Position numbers and translations under genes: made by a program. Shown one piece after another: positions 7,865 to 15,913 of a stretch of 64,000 nt of DNA. The stretch is from contig NZ_JBDLLU010000001.1 in the NCBI RefSeq assembly GCF_039749495.1, forward strand, positions 62,001-126,000. The letters run 5' to 3'. The DNA is from Dehalogenimonas sp. THU2. GTDB lineage: Bacteria; Chloroflexota; Dehalococcoidia; Dehalococcoidales; Dehalococcoidaceae. The notes under the pieces were generated by a model that had not been told where the DNA came from, made no database searches, and saw only the letters and a list, made by a program, of their open reading frames with translations. Each line of letters starts with the position of its first letter. The first letter of the stretch is position 1.

Positions 7865-8728
7865 ATGGGAACTCAAAACCAAATTGAAAACACAATAGAT
7901 ATTGCTTTGGAGGAGGATGTCGCCCGGGGTGACCGGACCACCGAACTGCTCATCCCTCCGAACATGGGAGGCAACGCTGCCATCATAATTAAAGAACCAG
8001 CCTTAGTGTGTGGTGGCGAGATTGCCCGCATCGCGTGTATGAAAATCGATTCTAGCCTGCAAGTCAAGATTAACATCCCGGACGGGACTCGTGCGAACGC
8101 GGGCGATCCTGTAATCATGATTACCGGCAGGGTTGTCAGCATTTTAAAGGCCGAACGAGTTATGCTCAATTTTCTCAGTCATCTTTCAGGCGTAGCCACC
8201 CTTACCGCTCGCTATGTCGAACGAGTCAAGGGCCTGGATGTTAAAATCAGCGACACCCGGAAAACGTTACCCGGTCTCCGGCTTATCGAAAAATATGCCG
8301 TGTATGCCGCCGGTGGTATGAATCATCGCCCGGACCTGGCCAGCGGTATCATTATCAAGGATAACCACCTGGTCGCCATGACGGCTAAGGGCATCAGCAT
8401 CGCTGAGGGCATTGCCAAGGCCAAGGCCGGAGCCAAGGGGATGAAAGTGGAGATCGAGGTCCAGAATATGGATCAACTAAAACAGGCCATCGCAGCTGGT
8501 CCGGATATCATCATGCTGGACAATATGAGCGTAGACGACATCAGACAGGCGGTGAAAATGGTTCCTCCGTCTATCAGCCTGGAAGCCTCCGGTGGAATAA
8601 CCCTCGAAAACGTTCGCGATGTGGCTGAAGCCGGAGTAGATGTTATCTCTGTGGGCGCATTAACTCATTCGGCCCCGGCGATCGATTTCAGCCTGGAGTT
8701 CGTCACCGGCCGCCCTTCGGCTGCATAG
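7865..8728 (+). CDS. nadC: Nicotinate-nucleotide pyrophosphorylase (carboxylating)
   Basis: NadC, also called quinolinate phosphoribosyltransferase, converts quinolinate and PRPP to nicotinate mononucleotide and CO2. The 287 residues match the family length. Hallmarks are FLSHLSGVATLTARYV, ISDTRKTLPGLRLIEKYAV, the GGMNHRPDLASGIIIKDNHL loop, a VEIEVQNMDQL beta strand, DIIMLDNM and SLEASGGITLENV. It lies 20 bases after nadB with AGGA before the ATG, so the two are one operon. It converges on the diguanylate cyclase gene 75 bp away. Confidence 0.96.
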   Translation: MGTQNQIENTIDIALEEDVARGDRTTELLIPPNMGGNAAIIIKEPALVCGGEIARIACMKIDSSLQVKINIPDGTRANAGDPVIMITGRVVSILKAERVMLNFLSHLSGVATLTARYVERVKGLDVKISDTRKTLPGLRLIEKYAVYAAGGMNHRPDLASGIIIKDNHLVAMTAKGISIAEGIAKAKAGAKGMKVEIEVQNMDQLKQAIAAGPDIIMLDNMSVDDIRQAVKMVPPSISLEASGGITLENVRDVAEAGVDVISVGALTHSAPAIDFSLEFVTGRPSAA

Positions 8729-8803
8729 TTGTATCATCATGAAGTGACGCTCCACGGCTCGGGCTTTTAGGCCTTCCCCGCGGTAAAAGAATCTTGCCTT
8801 TAG

Positions 8804-11350
8804 CTACTCGTCCGAGGCGGTGAGTCTCGGTTCTGCGCGCCGCTCAATTTCAGCGCGGGTATTTTCACCCGGCTGCATGAGTTTGCAAAAGATCGCCACC
8901 AGTTTTGGATCGAACTGGGTGCCGGCACAACGGTTGAGTTCCTTGAGCGCGTCATCCAGGCTGAGTTGGGTCCGGTACGGCCTGGGCGAAGTGATAGCAT
9001 CGTAAGCGTCCGCGATTGATAGAATACGTGCTTCGAGCGGAATAGCCTCGCCTTTCAGTTGCTTCGGGTACCCGCTGCCGTCCCAATGTTCATGATGGTG
9101 CAGGATAGCCGGGAGGCATTTCGATAGATCGACGACATGCTTTAAAATTTCCACGCCCAATTCCGGGTGGGTTCGGATCGGCTCCCATTCCTTAGGTTCC
9201 AGTGCTGACGGTTTGGTCAGAATCGAATCAGGCACACCGATCTTGCCAATATCGTGGAGAAGACCAGCCGCCCGGATAAAATGCACTGTTTCTTCAGGGA
9301 GTTTCAACGCATCAGCTATCAAGACCGCGTATTCGCTGACCTTGCGGGAATGCCCGTAGGTGTAATGGTCTTTCGCGTCCACGGTAGCGGCCAGAGCATA
9401 GATGATCGACAGCGCCTGGGGCTGAGGCTCCGGTTCGCTGTTAAGGCTGGGCATTTCGGCACCGGCGGTATCTGAAGGGATGCACGTCCGGTTACGCCCT
9501 GAGCGCTTCGCCCGGTATAAGGCGGTATCAGCGCGGTGAATGATCTCTTCTTTCATCAACCCGTCACCGGGCCAGGTCGACACACCGAGGCTGGCCGTTA
9601 CCGGCATTTCGCGGAAACTGGATTTAGCTTCTATCGTCTTTCTAAGGCGTTCGGCAACCCTGTAGGCATCGTCCGTGCGGGTTTCCGGCAGCAAAATGGC
9701 GAATTCCTCACCGCCATACCGGAAGGGCAGGTCGATATTTCGGACTGAGCTTTGCAGCAGTTGACCGACCTTGCGGAGTAGCTGGTCCCCGGCCAGGTGT
9801 CCGTAGATATCGTTGTAAACCTTGAACAGATCGAGATCCAGAATGATCAGGGAGAAGGTTATGCCGAAACGGCTGCCGCGGCCGATCTCCTGTTCAATTC
9901 GTTCGTGGAAGTGGCGGTGATTATAAAGTCCGGTCAGTTCATCGGTATTTGCACGGGTCGTCGCTTGCACATAGAGCTGGGCGTTTTCGATAATGACCCC
10001 GGCTTGCGAAGCGATCCGGTCGATAAGTTCCAGGTCTTCGGTGGTATACACCCCTCCCCGATGTTTTTTACCAACGGCAATCAAACCGATAAGCTTGTCC
10101 CGGCTCTTGATGGGGTGCAATTGGGCGAGATCTGCATTAGCGAGCTGGTCTTTCTCAGATTGCCACAGGCCTTTGAACTCCGGCATGGAATTGACCTGAG
10201 ACGGAGCCAGAGCCTTGCCCTGACGATCCATCCATTCGATGATGGGGTTATCCGCCGGCAAACGGAAACCTGATCTTAATTCCTGGTTTTCCGGATAGAC
10301 ATATTGAACCGTAAAATCAGCAGCCGGATTATCCTGGAACAGCAGTGCAGCGTGAGTGACACCTACAGCTTTCGATAATGGTGGCAGCAGAGCTTGAGAC
10401 AACTCATCCAGGTTTAATATATGACTCATCTTGTCGGAGAAGTTCAACAGTTCCTGACGATGAGTATAATTGTCACGATAAAACAGCCGGTCGACAGATA
10501 CGGTGACAAATCGGGTGAAAGGTTTTGCCGATATCGCTATCAGCGTGATCACCACTCCGGAAAATACCACGATTGTGGTTTCCGGAAGACCAGGGAATAA
10601 CTCACGGAGGAAGACAACCATGAGGGTGTAAGCGCCAGCCAGGATGACGATCAGGGCGATCAGCGAGAGGCCGCGGCGGGCTACCAGCTTTATATCCAAT
10701 AGATGGAACCGCGAAATCGCATAGGCGATCAACGCAGCATTGACGATGTTTCCTATGTGATCGGTGGTCAATCCGGCCAGAGCGGGGGTGAACGGAGTGA
10801 TGTAACTGAGCAGGATCAACGCTCCGGAACCGATGATAAGGTATATCGTCCGGTTGCGATCGGTGGGATCGACTGATTTCTGATAACGCCGGATCAGCAT
10901 ATACATTCCAGCGATGACAAAGGGTGCGATTACCGACCCAATGAAAATGTCCCAGGGCCGTATGTCATGAAAAAGATAGCCATTCACCAGCCTGACGTTA
11001 GTAACGACCTGACCGCTCAATGTCAGGACCAGGATAGCAAAGGTAAACACATACCCCAGGTATATCCAGATACCACCCGGTTTATTATTATATACGCGAA
11101 CGAAGTGGTAATAAGCTATGCTCACCCAGGCGATTGCAGTGACAACCAACTCATTCCAGAACTGCAGCTGGGATGGGGACGCTGACGGGTTGAAAACGAG
11201 CATGAAGGAACCGAAGCTCCAGAAGGCAGCCACGCTCAGAAAATAGGCGAAAAAGCGATTGGCCTTGCGTTCTGTGTCCTGAAGTACAAGGAACAACAGA
11301 ATAACGTAAACAAAGCTGGCAACCAGCGGGATGATGGCCCAAGCGTTCAA
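8804..11350 (-). CDS. Membrane sensor with GAF, GGDEF and HD-GYP domains
   Basis: This 848-residue protein should both sense a signal and turn over cyclic di-GMP. Residues 1-290 hold about eight hydrophobic segments resembling the 7TM sensor region of some histidine kinases. Residues about 300-460 form a GAF-like domain. The GGDEF domain at about 465-620 has an intact GGEEF at 546-550 and an RxxD inhibitory site (R537, D540) five residues before it, so cyclase activity and feedback are plausible. The HD-GYP domain at about 640-820 has HDIGK, HHHEHWDGSGYP and the usual metal-binding His/Asp residues, pointing to phosphodiesterase activity. The gene follows pilT by 166 bp on the same strand, which suggests a role in surface behaviour. 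Confidence 0.9.
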   Translation of the reverse strand: MNAWAIIPLVASFVYVILLFLVLQDTERKANRFFAYFLSVAAFWSFGSFMLVFNPSASPSQLQFWNELVVTAIAWVSIAYYHFVRVYNNKPGGIWIYLGYVFTFAILVLTLSGQVVTNVRLVNGYLFHDIRPWDIFIGSVIAPFVIAGMYMLIRRYQKSVDPTDRNRTIYLIIGSGALILLSYITPFTPALAGLTTDHIGNIVNAALIAYAISRFHLLDIKLVARRGLSLIALIVILAGAYTLMVVFLRELFPGLPETTIVVFSGVVITLIAISAKPFTRFVTVSVDRLFYRDNYTHRQELLNFSDKMSHILNLDELSQALLPPLSKAVGVTHAALLFQDNPAADFTVQYVYPENQELRSGFRLPADNPIIEWMDRQGKALAPSQVNSMPEFKGLWQSEKDQLANADLAQLHPIKSRDKLIGLIAVGKKHRGGVYTTEDLELIDRIASQAGVIIENAQLYVQATTRANTDELTGLYNHRHFHERIEQEIGRGSRFGITFSLIILDLDLFKVYNDIYGHLAGDQLLRKVGQLLQSSVRNIDLPFRYGGEEFAILLPETRTDDAYRVAERLRKTIEAKSSFREMPVTASLGVSTWPGDGLMKEEIIHRADTALYRAKRSGRNRTCIPSDTAGAEMPSLNSEPEPQPQALSIIYALAATVDAKDHYTYGHSRKVSEYAVLIADALKLPEETVHFIRAAGLLHDIGKIGVPDSILTKPSALEPKEWEPIRTHPELGVEILKHVVDLSKCLPAILHHHEHWDGSGYPKQLKGEAIPLEARILSIADAYDAITSPRPYRTQLSLDDALKELNRCAGTQFDPKLVAIFCKLMQPGENTRAEIERRAEPRLTASDE

Positions 11351-11516
11351 AATTTACCGACTCCGGCAGGTATACGTTCGATGGCACCCATTATGTCTGA
11401 CACTACGTAAGATGTCAACGGAATTCAATCGTAAGCCACTGACGATGGTACCATAATGCACCACCCACCGGATTAGAGGCCCCTAATCGGAAAATGGGAA
11501 CTGTGTGATATCTCTA

Positions 11517-12614
11517 TCAACGCTTGAACGGGTCCGGTCCCTTGACACTGCGTTTGGTGTCCTCGATCAACCGCTCCAGGCGGTCGGGGTTGTCGCTTTT
11601 CATCAAGGATTCTTCTTTACTGATAATACCATTGGCTGCCAGTTCCGCCAGGTTCTGATCCAGCGTCTGCATGCCCATCTGGCGGTTCAGTTGCATTATG
11701 GAGTGAAGCTCGAAAGTCTTTCCCTCGCGGATGAGGTTCCTGACCGCTGTGGTTGCCAGCAGCATCTCGAAACATCCCACCCGGCCGCGGCCATTGGCCC
11801 GGATTATAAGGGTTTGGGAGATGATCGCTTCCAGAACCTGGGACAACTGCATCCGTATCTGGTGCTGTTGTCCCGGAGGGTACATGTCGATAACACGATC
11901 GACGGTCTGCACGGCGTTGATGGTATGCAATGTCCCCAGAACCAGATGGCCGGTTTCCGCCGCGGCGATGGCGGTGGTGATGGTTTCAACGTCCCGTATC
12001 TCACCGACGACGATGACATCAGGATCATGACGCAAAGCGTGTCTAAGGGCAATGGGGTACGTCGTGGTGTCTCCTCCGAGTTCACGCTGGGCGATGATGC
12101 ACTTGTTATCCTGGAAGACATACTCGATAGGGTCTTCGATGGTAATCACGCTGGAGTAACGGTTTTCGTTCAGATGTTGCAGCATGGCAGCCATGGTAGT
12201 GGATTTTCCTGAGCCAGTTGGTCCGGTGACAAGGATCAAACCTCGCGGCTTCATGATCAGGCTCTTGAATATACTTGGCAGATTCAGCATGTCGATGGTC
12301 ATGATATGAAAAGGCACCTGCCTTGCTACGATAGAAATGGTACCGCGCTGGTACATGATGTTTACTCTGAAGCGTGAGACGTCGGGTATCGATAAGGCAA
12401 AATCAAGCTCCTTAGTCCGGAGAAAAATCTCCTGCTGGACGGGAGTGGTCATTTCTCTGAATAACCGTTCCATGTCACCCGAAGTTACACAGCCGTAGTT
12501 GGGCTGCCGCTTCAGTACGCCGTCGACTCGGAAAACCGGCGGATTCGGAACCTTAAGGTGCATGTCTGAGGCCCCTGCTTTGACCATTGCTCGCAAGAGT
12601 TCATCTGCCTTCAT
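11517..12614 (-). CDS. pilT: Type IV pilus retraction-type ATPase PilT
   Basis: PilT is the hexameric ATPase that powers pilus retraction. The 365-residue protein has an N-terminal PAS-like region (ASDMHLKVPNPPVFRVDG), Walker A GPTGSGKSTT at 131-140, the Asp box region with ITIEDPIEYVF, Walker B near VIVVGEIRD and the His box (ETGHLVLGTLHTI). The family's C-terminal AIRNLIREGK-like motif appears as VRNLIREGK. No other pil genes are nearby. A PilT alone beside a c-di-GMP protein is a context hint rather than proof of function, and some relatives belong to twitching-unrelated secretion systems. Confidence 0.93.
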   Translation of the reverse strand: MKADELLRAMVKAGASDMHLKVPNPPVFRVDGVLKRQPNYGCVTSGDMERLFREMTTPVQQEIFLRTKELDFALSIPDVSRFRVNIMYQRGTISIVARQVPFHIMTIDMLNLPSIFKSLIMKPRGLILVTGPTGSGKSTTMAAMLQHLNENRYSSVITIEDPIEYVFQDNKCIIAQRELGGDTTTYPIALRHALRHDPDVIVVGEIRDVETITTAIAAAETGHLVLGTLHTINAVQTVDRVIDMYPPGQQHQIRMQLSQVLEAIISQTLIIRANGRGRVGCFEMLLATTAVRNLIREGKTFELHSIMQLNRQMGMQTLDQNLAELAANGIISKEESLMKSDNPDRLERLIEDTKRSVKGPDPFKR

Positions 12615-12691
12615 AGCGCCTCCAATTATTGACCCTTTAGGATACCGTAAAATTGGTTTAAATAATACACCAATACTATTGACTTGTGTAG

Positions 12692-12729
12692 TATAATAGT
12701 ACTAGCTCTAAAATAATTGCTTACGTAAG
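12692..12729 (+). promoter_or_regulatory. Promoter -10 and palindromic operator before the wHTH gene
   Basis: TATAAT stands at 12692-12697 inside an imperfect inverted repeat (ACTATT at 12675 and AATAGT at 12695). A perfect ten-base palindrome CTTACGTAAG sits at 12720-12729 between the expected transcription start and the AAGGG ribosome site. No good -35 is visible, which would fit an activated or autoregulated promoter. Confidence 0.45.
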
Positions 12730-12741
12730 TAAGGGTTCAAG

Positions 12742-13038
12742 ATGAGATTAGACCGACGACGGTCCAGCATTGAAATTATCGCCGACATGTTGCGGCTCGG
12801 TGAAGCCGGTAAAACGGAGATCATGTATTCCGTCAACATGAGCTATTTCCAGTTGCAGAAGTACCTCAATTTCATGATCGAGCGGGAGCTCATCGACACA
12901 GTGAAACTGGGCAATCCCTCGGTTGCTTACCGCGTGACCAAGAAGGGTCTTGTCCTTTTGCGTCATATCGACGAAATCCTCGACACCCTTGATCTCAAAG
13001 ACGACGGCGAAGACGCGTCAAAGACAGGAGCTTTATGA
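12742..13038 (+). CDS. Winged-helix DNA-binding protein
   Basis: The product has 98 residues. RRRSSIEIIADMLRLGEAGKTEIMYSVNMSYFQLQKYLNFMIERELI is a typical compact winged helix, of the small archaeal-style regulator type (HTH_45/ArnR1-like by pattern). Then comes a wing (GNPSVAYRVTKKG) and a dimer-like C-terminal helix. It probably regulates its own two-gene operon through the palindromes just upstream. It overlaps the next gene by ATGA. Targets are unknown. Confidence 0.82.
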   Translation: MRLDRRRSSIEIIADMLRLGEAGKTEIMYSVNMSYFQLQKYLNFMIERELIDTVKLGNPSVAYRVTKKGLVLLRHIDEILDTLDLKDDGEDASKTGAL

Positions 13039-13445
13039 CCGAAAAGCGCATGTTGATCTTACCGGCTGAGCTGGTAAAGAAGATCGACGACAACCGTGGC
13101 GACCTTTCCCAGGCCGATTTCATCAACTTCGTGATCGACAGCCATTTCAAGGAAACGGCTAAGCCGGCCGCCGGCGTGGGTAAGGAAGAGTTGGAGCAAC
13201 TCCGGGCGGAATTCGCCAAGATGCTCAACAAGGAAAGCTACCGTTACGCCCTGAAGGAAGAGATGGCAGGCTTTCAGGAAGACACGAAAAAACTCCTGAA
13301 GAGTTTTGTCGATTTCTTCATCGGCTATGGGTTGGAACTGGGCAAGGACGGACCGCTCGATCTCAAGGAACTCACCAGCAAGATGGCCGGCCTGGACAAG
13401 GATATCCCGGAAGAAGGCCGCGAAGTCAAGATCAAGTGGAAGTAG
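13035..13445 (+). CDS. Hypothetical protein with RHH-like N-terminus
   Basis: The 136-residue product is coupled by ATGA to the wHTH gene. Its start, RMLILPAELVKKIDDNRGDLSQADFINFVIDSHF, has the strand-helix-helix layout of ribbon-helix-helix proteins. The middle (residues about 50-110) is helical and charged and could form a coiled coil; the end is acidic with EVKIKWK. It may act with the wHTH protein as a two-part regulator. That is inference from coupling, and I cannot name a family. Confidence 0.7.
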   Translation: MTEKRMLILPAELVKKIDDNRGDLSQADFINFVIDSHFKETAKPAAGVGKEELEQLRAEFAKMLNKESYRYALKEEMAGFQEDTKKLLKSFVDFFIGYGLELGKDGPLDLKELTSKMAGLDKDIPEEGREVKIKWK

Positions 13446-13483
13446 CTTTCCTGCTGTAACGGCCAAAAGAATAGGGTTCCGGT

Positions 13484-13516
13484 TAATCTCCCCAAAACGG
13501 GGAGATTATTTTTTTA
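13484..13516 (+). terminator. Intrinsic terminator
   Basis: AATCTCCCC and GGGGAGATT form a perfect nine-base-pair stem with a short AAAAC loop, followed by a run of eight T residues. It ends the wHTH/RHH-like operon and insulates the next promoter. Confidence 0.9.
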
Positions 13517-13529
13517 TTCGTAGCCAGCT

Positions 13530-13559
13530 TTGACTAGAACATTGTTCTAGTACTATATA
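13530..13559 (+). promoter_or_regulatory. Promoter with 19-bp palindromic operator for methyltransferase-GH3 operon
   Basis: TTGACT at 13530-13535 and TATATA at 13554-13559 are 18 bases apart. Between and overlapping them lies ACTAGAACATTGTTCTAGT (13533-13551), a palindrome of nine-base half sites around one central T. A dimeric repressor bound there would block RNA polymerase directly. The regulator is not identifiable from sequence; the adjacent wHTH protein is one candidate. Confidence 0.65.
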
Positions 13560-13603
13560 CCTTCCAATCGTCTCAAACGCCTGTCATAGTATTTCCAGAT
13601 ACT

Positions 13604-14194
13604 ATGAATTACATATTACTTGGCGCCGCCGGTTTCCTCCTGATGCACCTCCTGGACTTTGCGTCCATGAAGGGGGTGCTGGTGATCAAGCCCGTCTTAT
13701 GGCTCCTGGGCACCGGTATGCTTGTAGTCGCAGCAGTGATGACCGCGGTGACCGGACCGGAATTACCCCTACCGCTGTGGCTGGCGCCGATGGGCTGGGT
13801 CCTCCTCTTCGTCTCGGTGTACATGATGGTTTACTCCCTCTACGTCGCGTTGCCCTTCGGCAAAACTTACGTCGAACCCGGCTCGAGCGGCCAACTGGTC
13901 ACCGGCGGCTTATACCGCCTGGTGCGCCATCCATGGCTGTTATTCTTCGCTCTCTCGATGGGCGGATTGACGCTGGCTTCCCGTTCCATACTGGCGCTGG
14001 AAGCCGGCATCATCTGGACGGTACTGTCCGCCGGACTGGTTTATCTCCAGGACCGCTGGATATTTCCCCGCATGTTCCCCGGTTACACGGCGTACCAGAA
14101 GGTCACCCCCATGCTGGTACCCACCAAAAACAGTCTCTCCGCCTTCCTCAAAGGCTTAAAAAGAAATAAATTATCGGAGGTCCAAACCAAATGA
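13604..14194 (+). CDS. Membrane methyltransferase-like protein (PEMT/ICMT family)
   Basis: This 196-residue protein has about five membrane helices. The motif LVTGGLYRLVRHPWLLFFAL near residue 98 is the SAM-binding signature of isoprenylcysteine carboxyl methyltransferases and phospholipid methyltransferases (also NnrU relatives). A RxxxPRMFPGYTAYQKVTPML stretch near the end fits the same superfamily. It is coupled by ATGA to a GH3-family gene, so the two probably act on one substrate or product. The acceptor (lipid, carboxylate or other) cannot be told. Start at 13604 has a weak ribosome site. Confidence 0.75.
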   Translation: MNYILLGAAGFLLMHLLDFASMKGVLVIKPVLWLLGTGMLVVAAVMTAVTGPELPLPLWLAPMGWVLLFVSVYMMVYSLYVALPFGKTYVEPGSSGQLVTGGLYRLVRHPWLLFFALSMGGLTLASRSILALEAGIIWTVLSAGLVYLQDRWIFPRMFPGYTAYQKVTPMLVPTKNSLSAFLKGLKRNKLSEVQTK

Positions 14195-15822
14195 GCCAGT
14201 TAGCCGAACTCTTCGCCCAGGGCAATTACGACGAGATGTGGGACCGCTGCTGCGGCTTTATCGATCTCAGCCTGAGCGAGTTCATGGGCATTCAGAAACG
14301 CTTGCTCCTGGAGCAGATGGAACTGCTCAAGAACTGCCAGTTGGGCCGCGGTATCCTCAAGGGCGCCAATCCGACCACCGTCGAGGAATTCCGGCGCATG
14401 GTGCCGCTGACCAGTTACGAGGATTACGCCCCTTACCTCCTGAAACGCCGCTGGGAAGTCCTGCCGCGCAAGCCGATCATGTGGCAGTACACCTCCGGCA
14501 AGAGCGCCGAATACTCCTTCCGCTGGGCCCCGGTGACTGCCCGGATGATGGACGAGACCGAAGCCCTGGTCTTTGCCCTGTCATTCTTCTCCGGCGCCAA
14601 GAAACGCCGCGATGTGAAGATCCGCCCCGGCGACCGCGTCCTCTACGGTATGGCGCCTCCCCCTTACGCCACCGGCACCATGACCCGGGTCTTCCCCCAC
14701 GAGATGTTCGACTTCCTGCCGCCCGTGGCTGAAGCTGAGCAGATTTCCTTCGAGGACCGCATCAACATGGGTTTCAAGATGGGACTGGACCGGGGTATGG
14801 ACTACTGCCTGTCGATGTCATCGGTGACGGTGGCCATCGGGGAGAAGTTCAAGAACTCCGGCGGCAAGGTCGATATCAAGAAGCTGGTTAAAAAACCGCG
14901 CACCCTGGCCCGTCTCCTCAAGGGTAAGATGGCGGCCAAACTGGCAAACCGGCCGATGCTGCCTCGGGATCTCTGGAAGCTCAAGGGTCTCATCACCTAC
15001 GGCATCGACGGCGACATCTTCCGCGACAAGATCAAGGATATGTGGGGTTGCTACCCGCTGAACTTCCACGGCTGCACCGAGGCTCCGATCATCGCCATGC
15101 AGACCTGGGACTACGAGGGCATGAGCTTCATCCCCCACATGAACTTCTTCGAATTCATTCCCGAAGCTGAAGCGGTCAAATGCTGGCAGGATCCGTCCTA
15201 TCAGCCGCCGACCTATCTCATGGATGAGCTGAAGCCGGGCAATTACGAACTCGTCATCACCAACTTCCACGGCGGCGCTTTCGCCCGATATAGACTGGGA
15301 CACCTGGTTCAGATCACCGCCCTGCGGAACGACAAGCTGAATATCGACATCCCGCAGATGCGCTTCCTGTCCCGTGTCGACGACCAGATCGATATCGCCG
15401 GGTTCACCCGCCTCTCGGAGAAGGTCATCTGGAAAGCTCTGGAGAACTCCGGCGTCCACTATGAGAACTGGACGGCCCGTAAAGAGGTCCACGGCGGGAA
15501 GCCCCAACTGCGGGTATACGTGGAACTTAAGAAGGGCGAGCACATCGCCGCGGCTGAGGCAGCCGCGCGGGTCCATGCCGAACTCAAGGAACTGGACAAG
15601 CCATATGCCGAGCTGGAGGACTTCACCGGGCTGCGGCCGCTGGAAGTGACCATCCTGCCGCACGGAGCCTTCAAGCTCTACAAGCTGAAGCAGCAGGCAG
15701 CCGGGGCGGAACTGGCCCACCTCATGCCGCCGCACCTGAACGCCTGCGACGAGATCGTAGGATTCCTGACCTCGACGGCGAGCCGGGTGAGGGTGGCCGA
15801 ACCGGAGCCGGTGACCGTGTAA
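14191..15822 (+). CDS. GH3 auxin-responsive-promoter family protein (acyl-adenylate enzyme)
   Basis: GH3 proteins adenylate a carboxylic acid and usually conjugate it to an amine. The 543 residues match the family length. The ATP-loop equivalent is TSGKSAEYSF at 101-110; further GH3-like blocks are YGIDGDIFRDKIKDMWG, FHGCTEAPIIAMQTWDYEG, FFEFIP, YELVITNFHGGAFARYRLGH and FLSRVDDQIDIAGFTRLSEK. The ATP loop departs from the plant SSGTSxGxxK form, so catalysis should be tested rather than assumed. GGAGG lies ten bases before the ATG. It is cotranscribed with the membrane methyltransferase-like gene. The bacterial substrate is unknown. Confidence 0.85.
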   Translation: MSQLAELFAQGNYDEMWDRCCGFIDLSLSEFMGIQKRLLLEQMELLKNCQLGRGILKGANPTTVEEFRRMVPLTSYEDYAPYLLKRRWEVLPRKPIMWQYTSGKSAEYSFRWAPVTARMMDETEALVFALSFFSGAKKRRDVKIRPGDRVLYGMAPPPYATGTMTRVFPHEMFDFLPPVAEAEQISFEDRINMGFKMGLDRGMDYCLSMSSVTVAIGEKFKNSGGKVDIKKLVKKPRTLARLLKGKMAAKLANRPMLPRDLWKLKGLITYGIDGDIFRDKIKDMWGCYPLNFHGCTEAPIIAMQTWDYEGMSFIPHMNFFEFIPEAEAVKCWQDPSYQPPTYLMDELKPGNYELVITNFHGGAFARYRLGHLVQITALRNDKLNIDIPQMRFLSRVDDQIDIAGFTRLSEKVIWKALENSGVHYENWTARKEVHGGKPQLRVYVELKKGEHIAAAEAAARVHAELKELDKPYAELEDFTGLRPLEVTILPHGAFKLYKLKQQAAGAELAHLMPPHLNACDEIVGFLTSTASRVRVAEPEPVTV

Positions 15823-15846
15823 TTTCCAGTCATTATCGAATAAGTC

Positions 15847-15880
15847 GAGACGGGCGGTGTAAGCCGCCCGTCTCCGTTTG
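15847..15880 (+). terminator. Intrinsic terminator after GH3 gene
   Basis: An eleven-base-pair stem GAGACGGGCGG / CCGCCCGTCTC with loop TGTAAG is followed by CGTTTG. It lies 25 bases after the GH3 stop. The T tract is short, so termination efficiency is uncertain. Confidence 0.7.
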
Positions 15881-15913
15881 CCATCATGCAGGTGGGACGA
15901 ACCGCCGGGGCGG

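Noticed and set aside
13533-13551. LexA (SOS) box
   Set aside because: GAAC and GTTC are three bases apart rather than four, and the genes controlled are not DNA-repair genes.
14818-15735. 305-codon minus-strand frame in the GH3 gene
   Set aside because: Shadow of the GH3 coding frame; no start site or motif.
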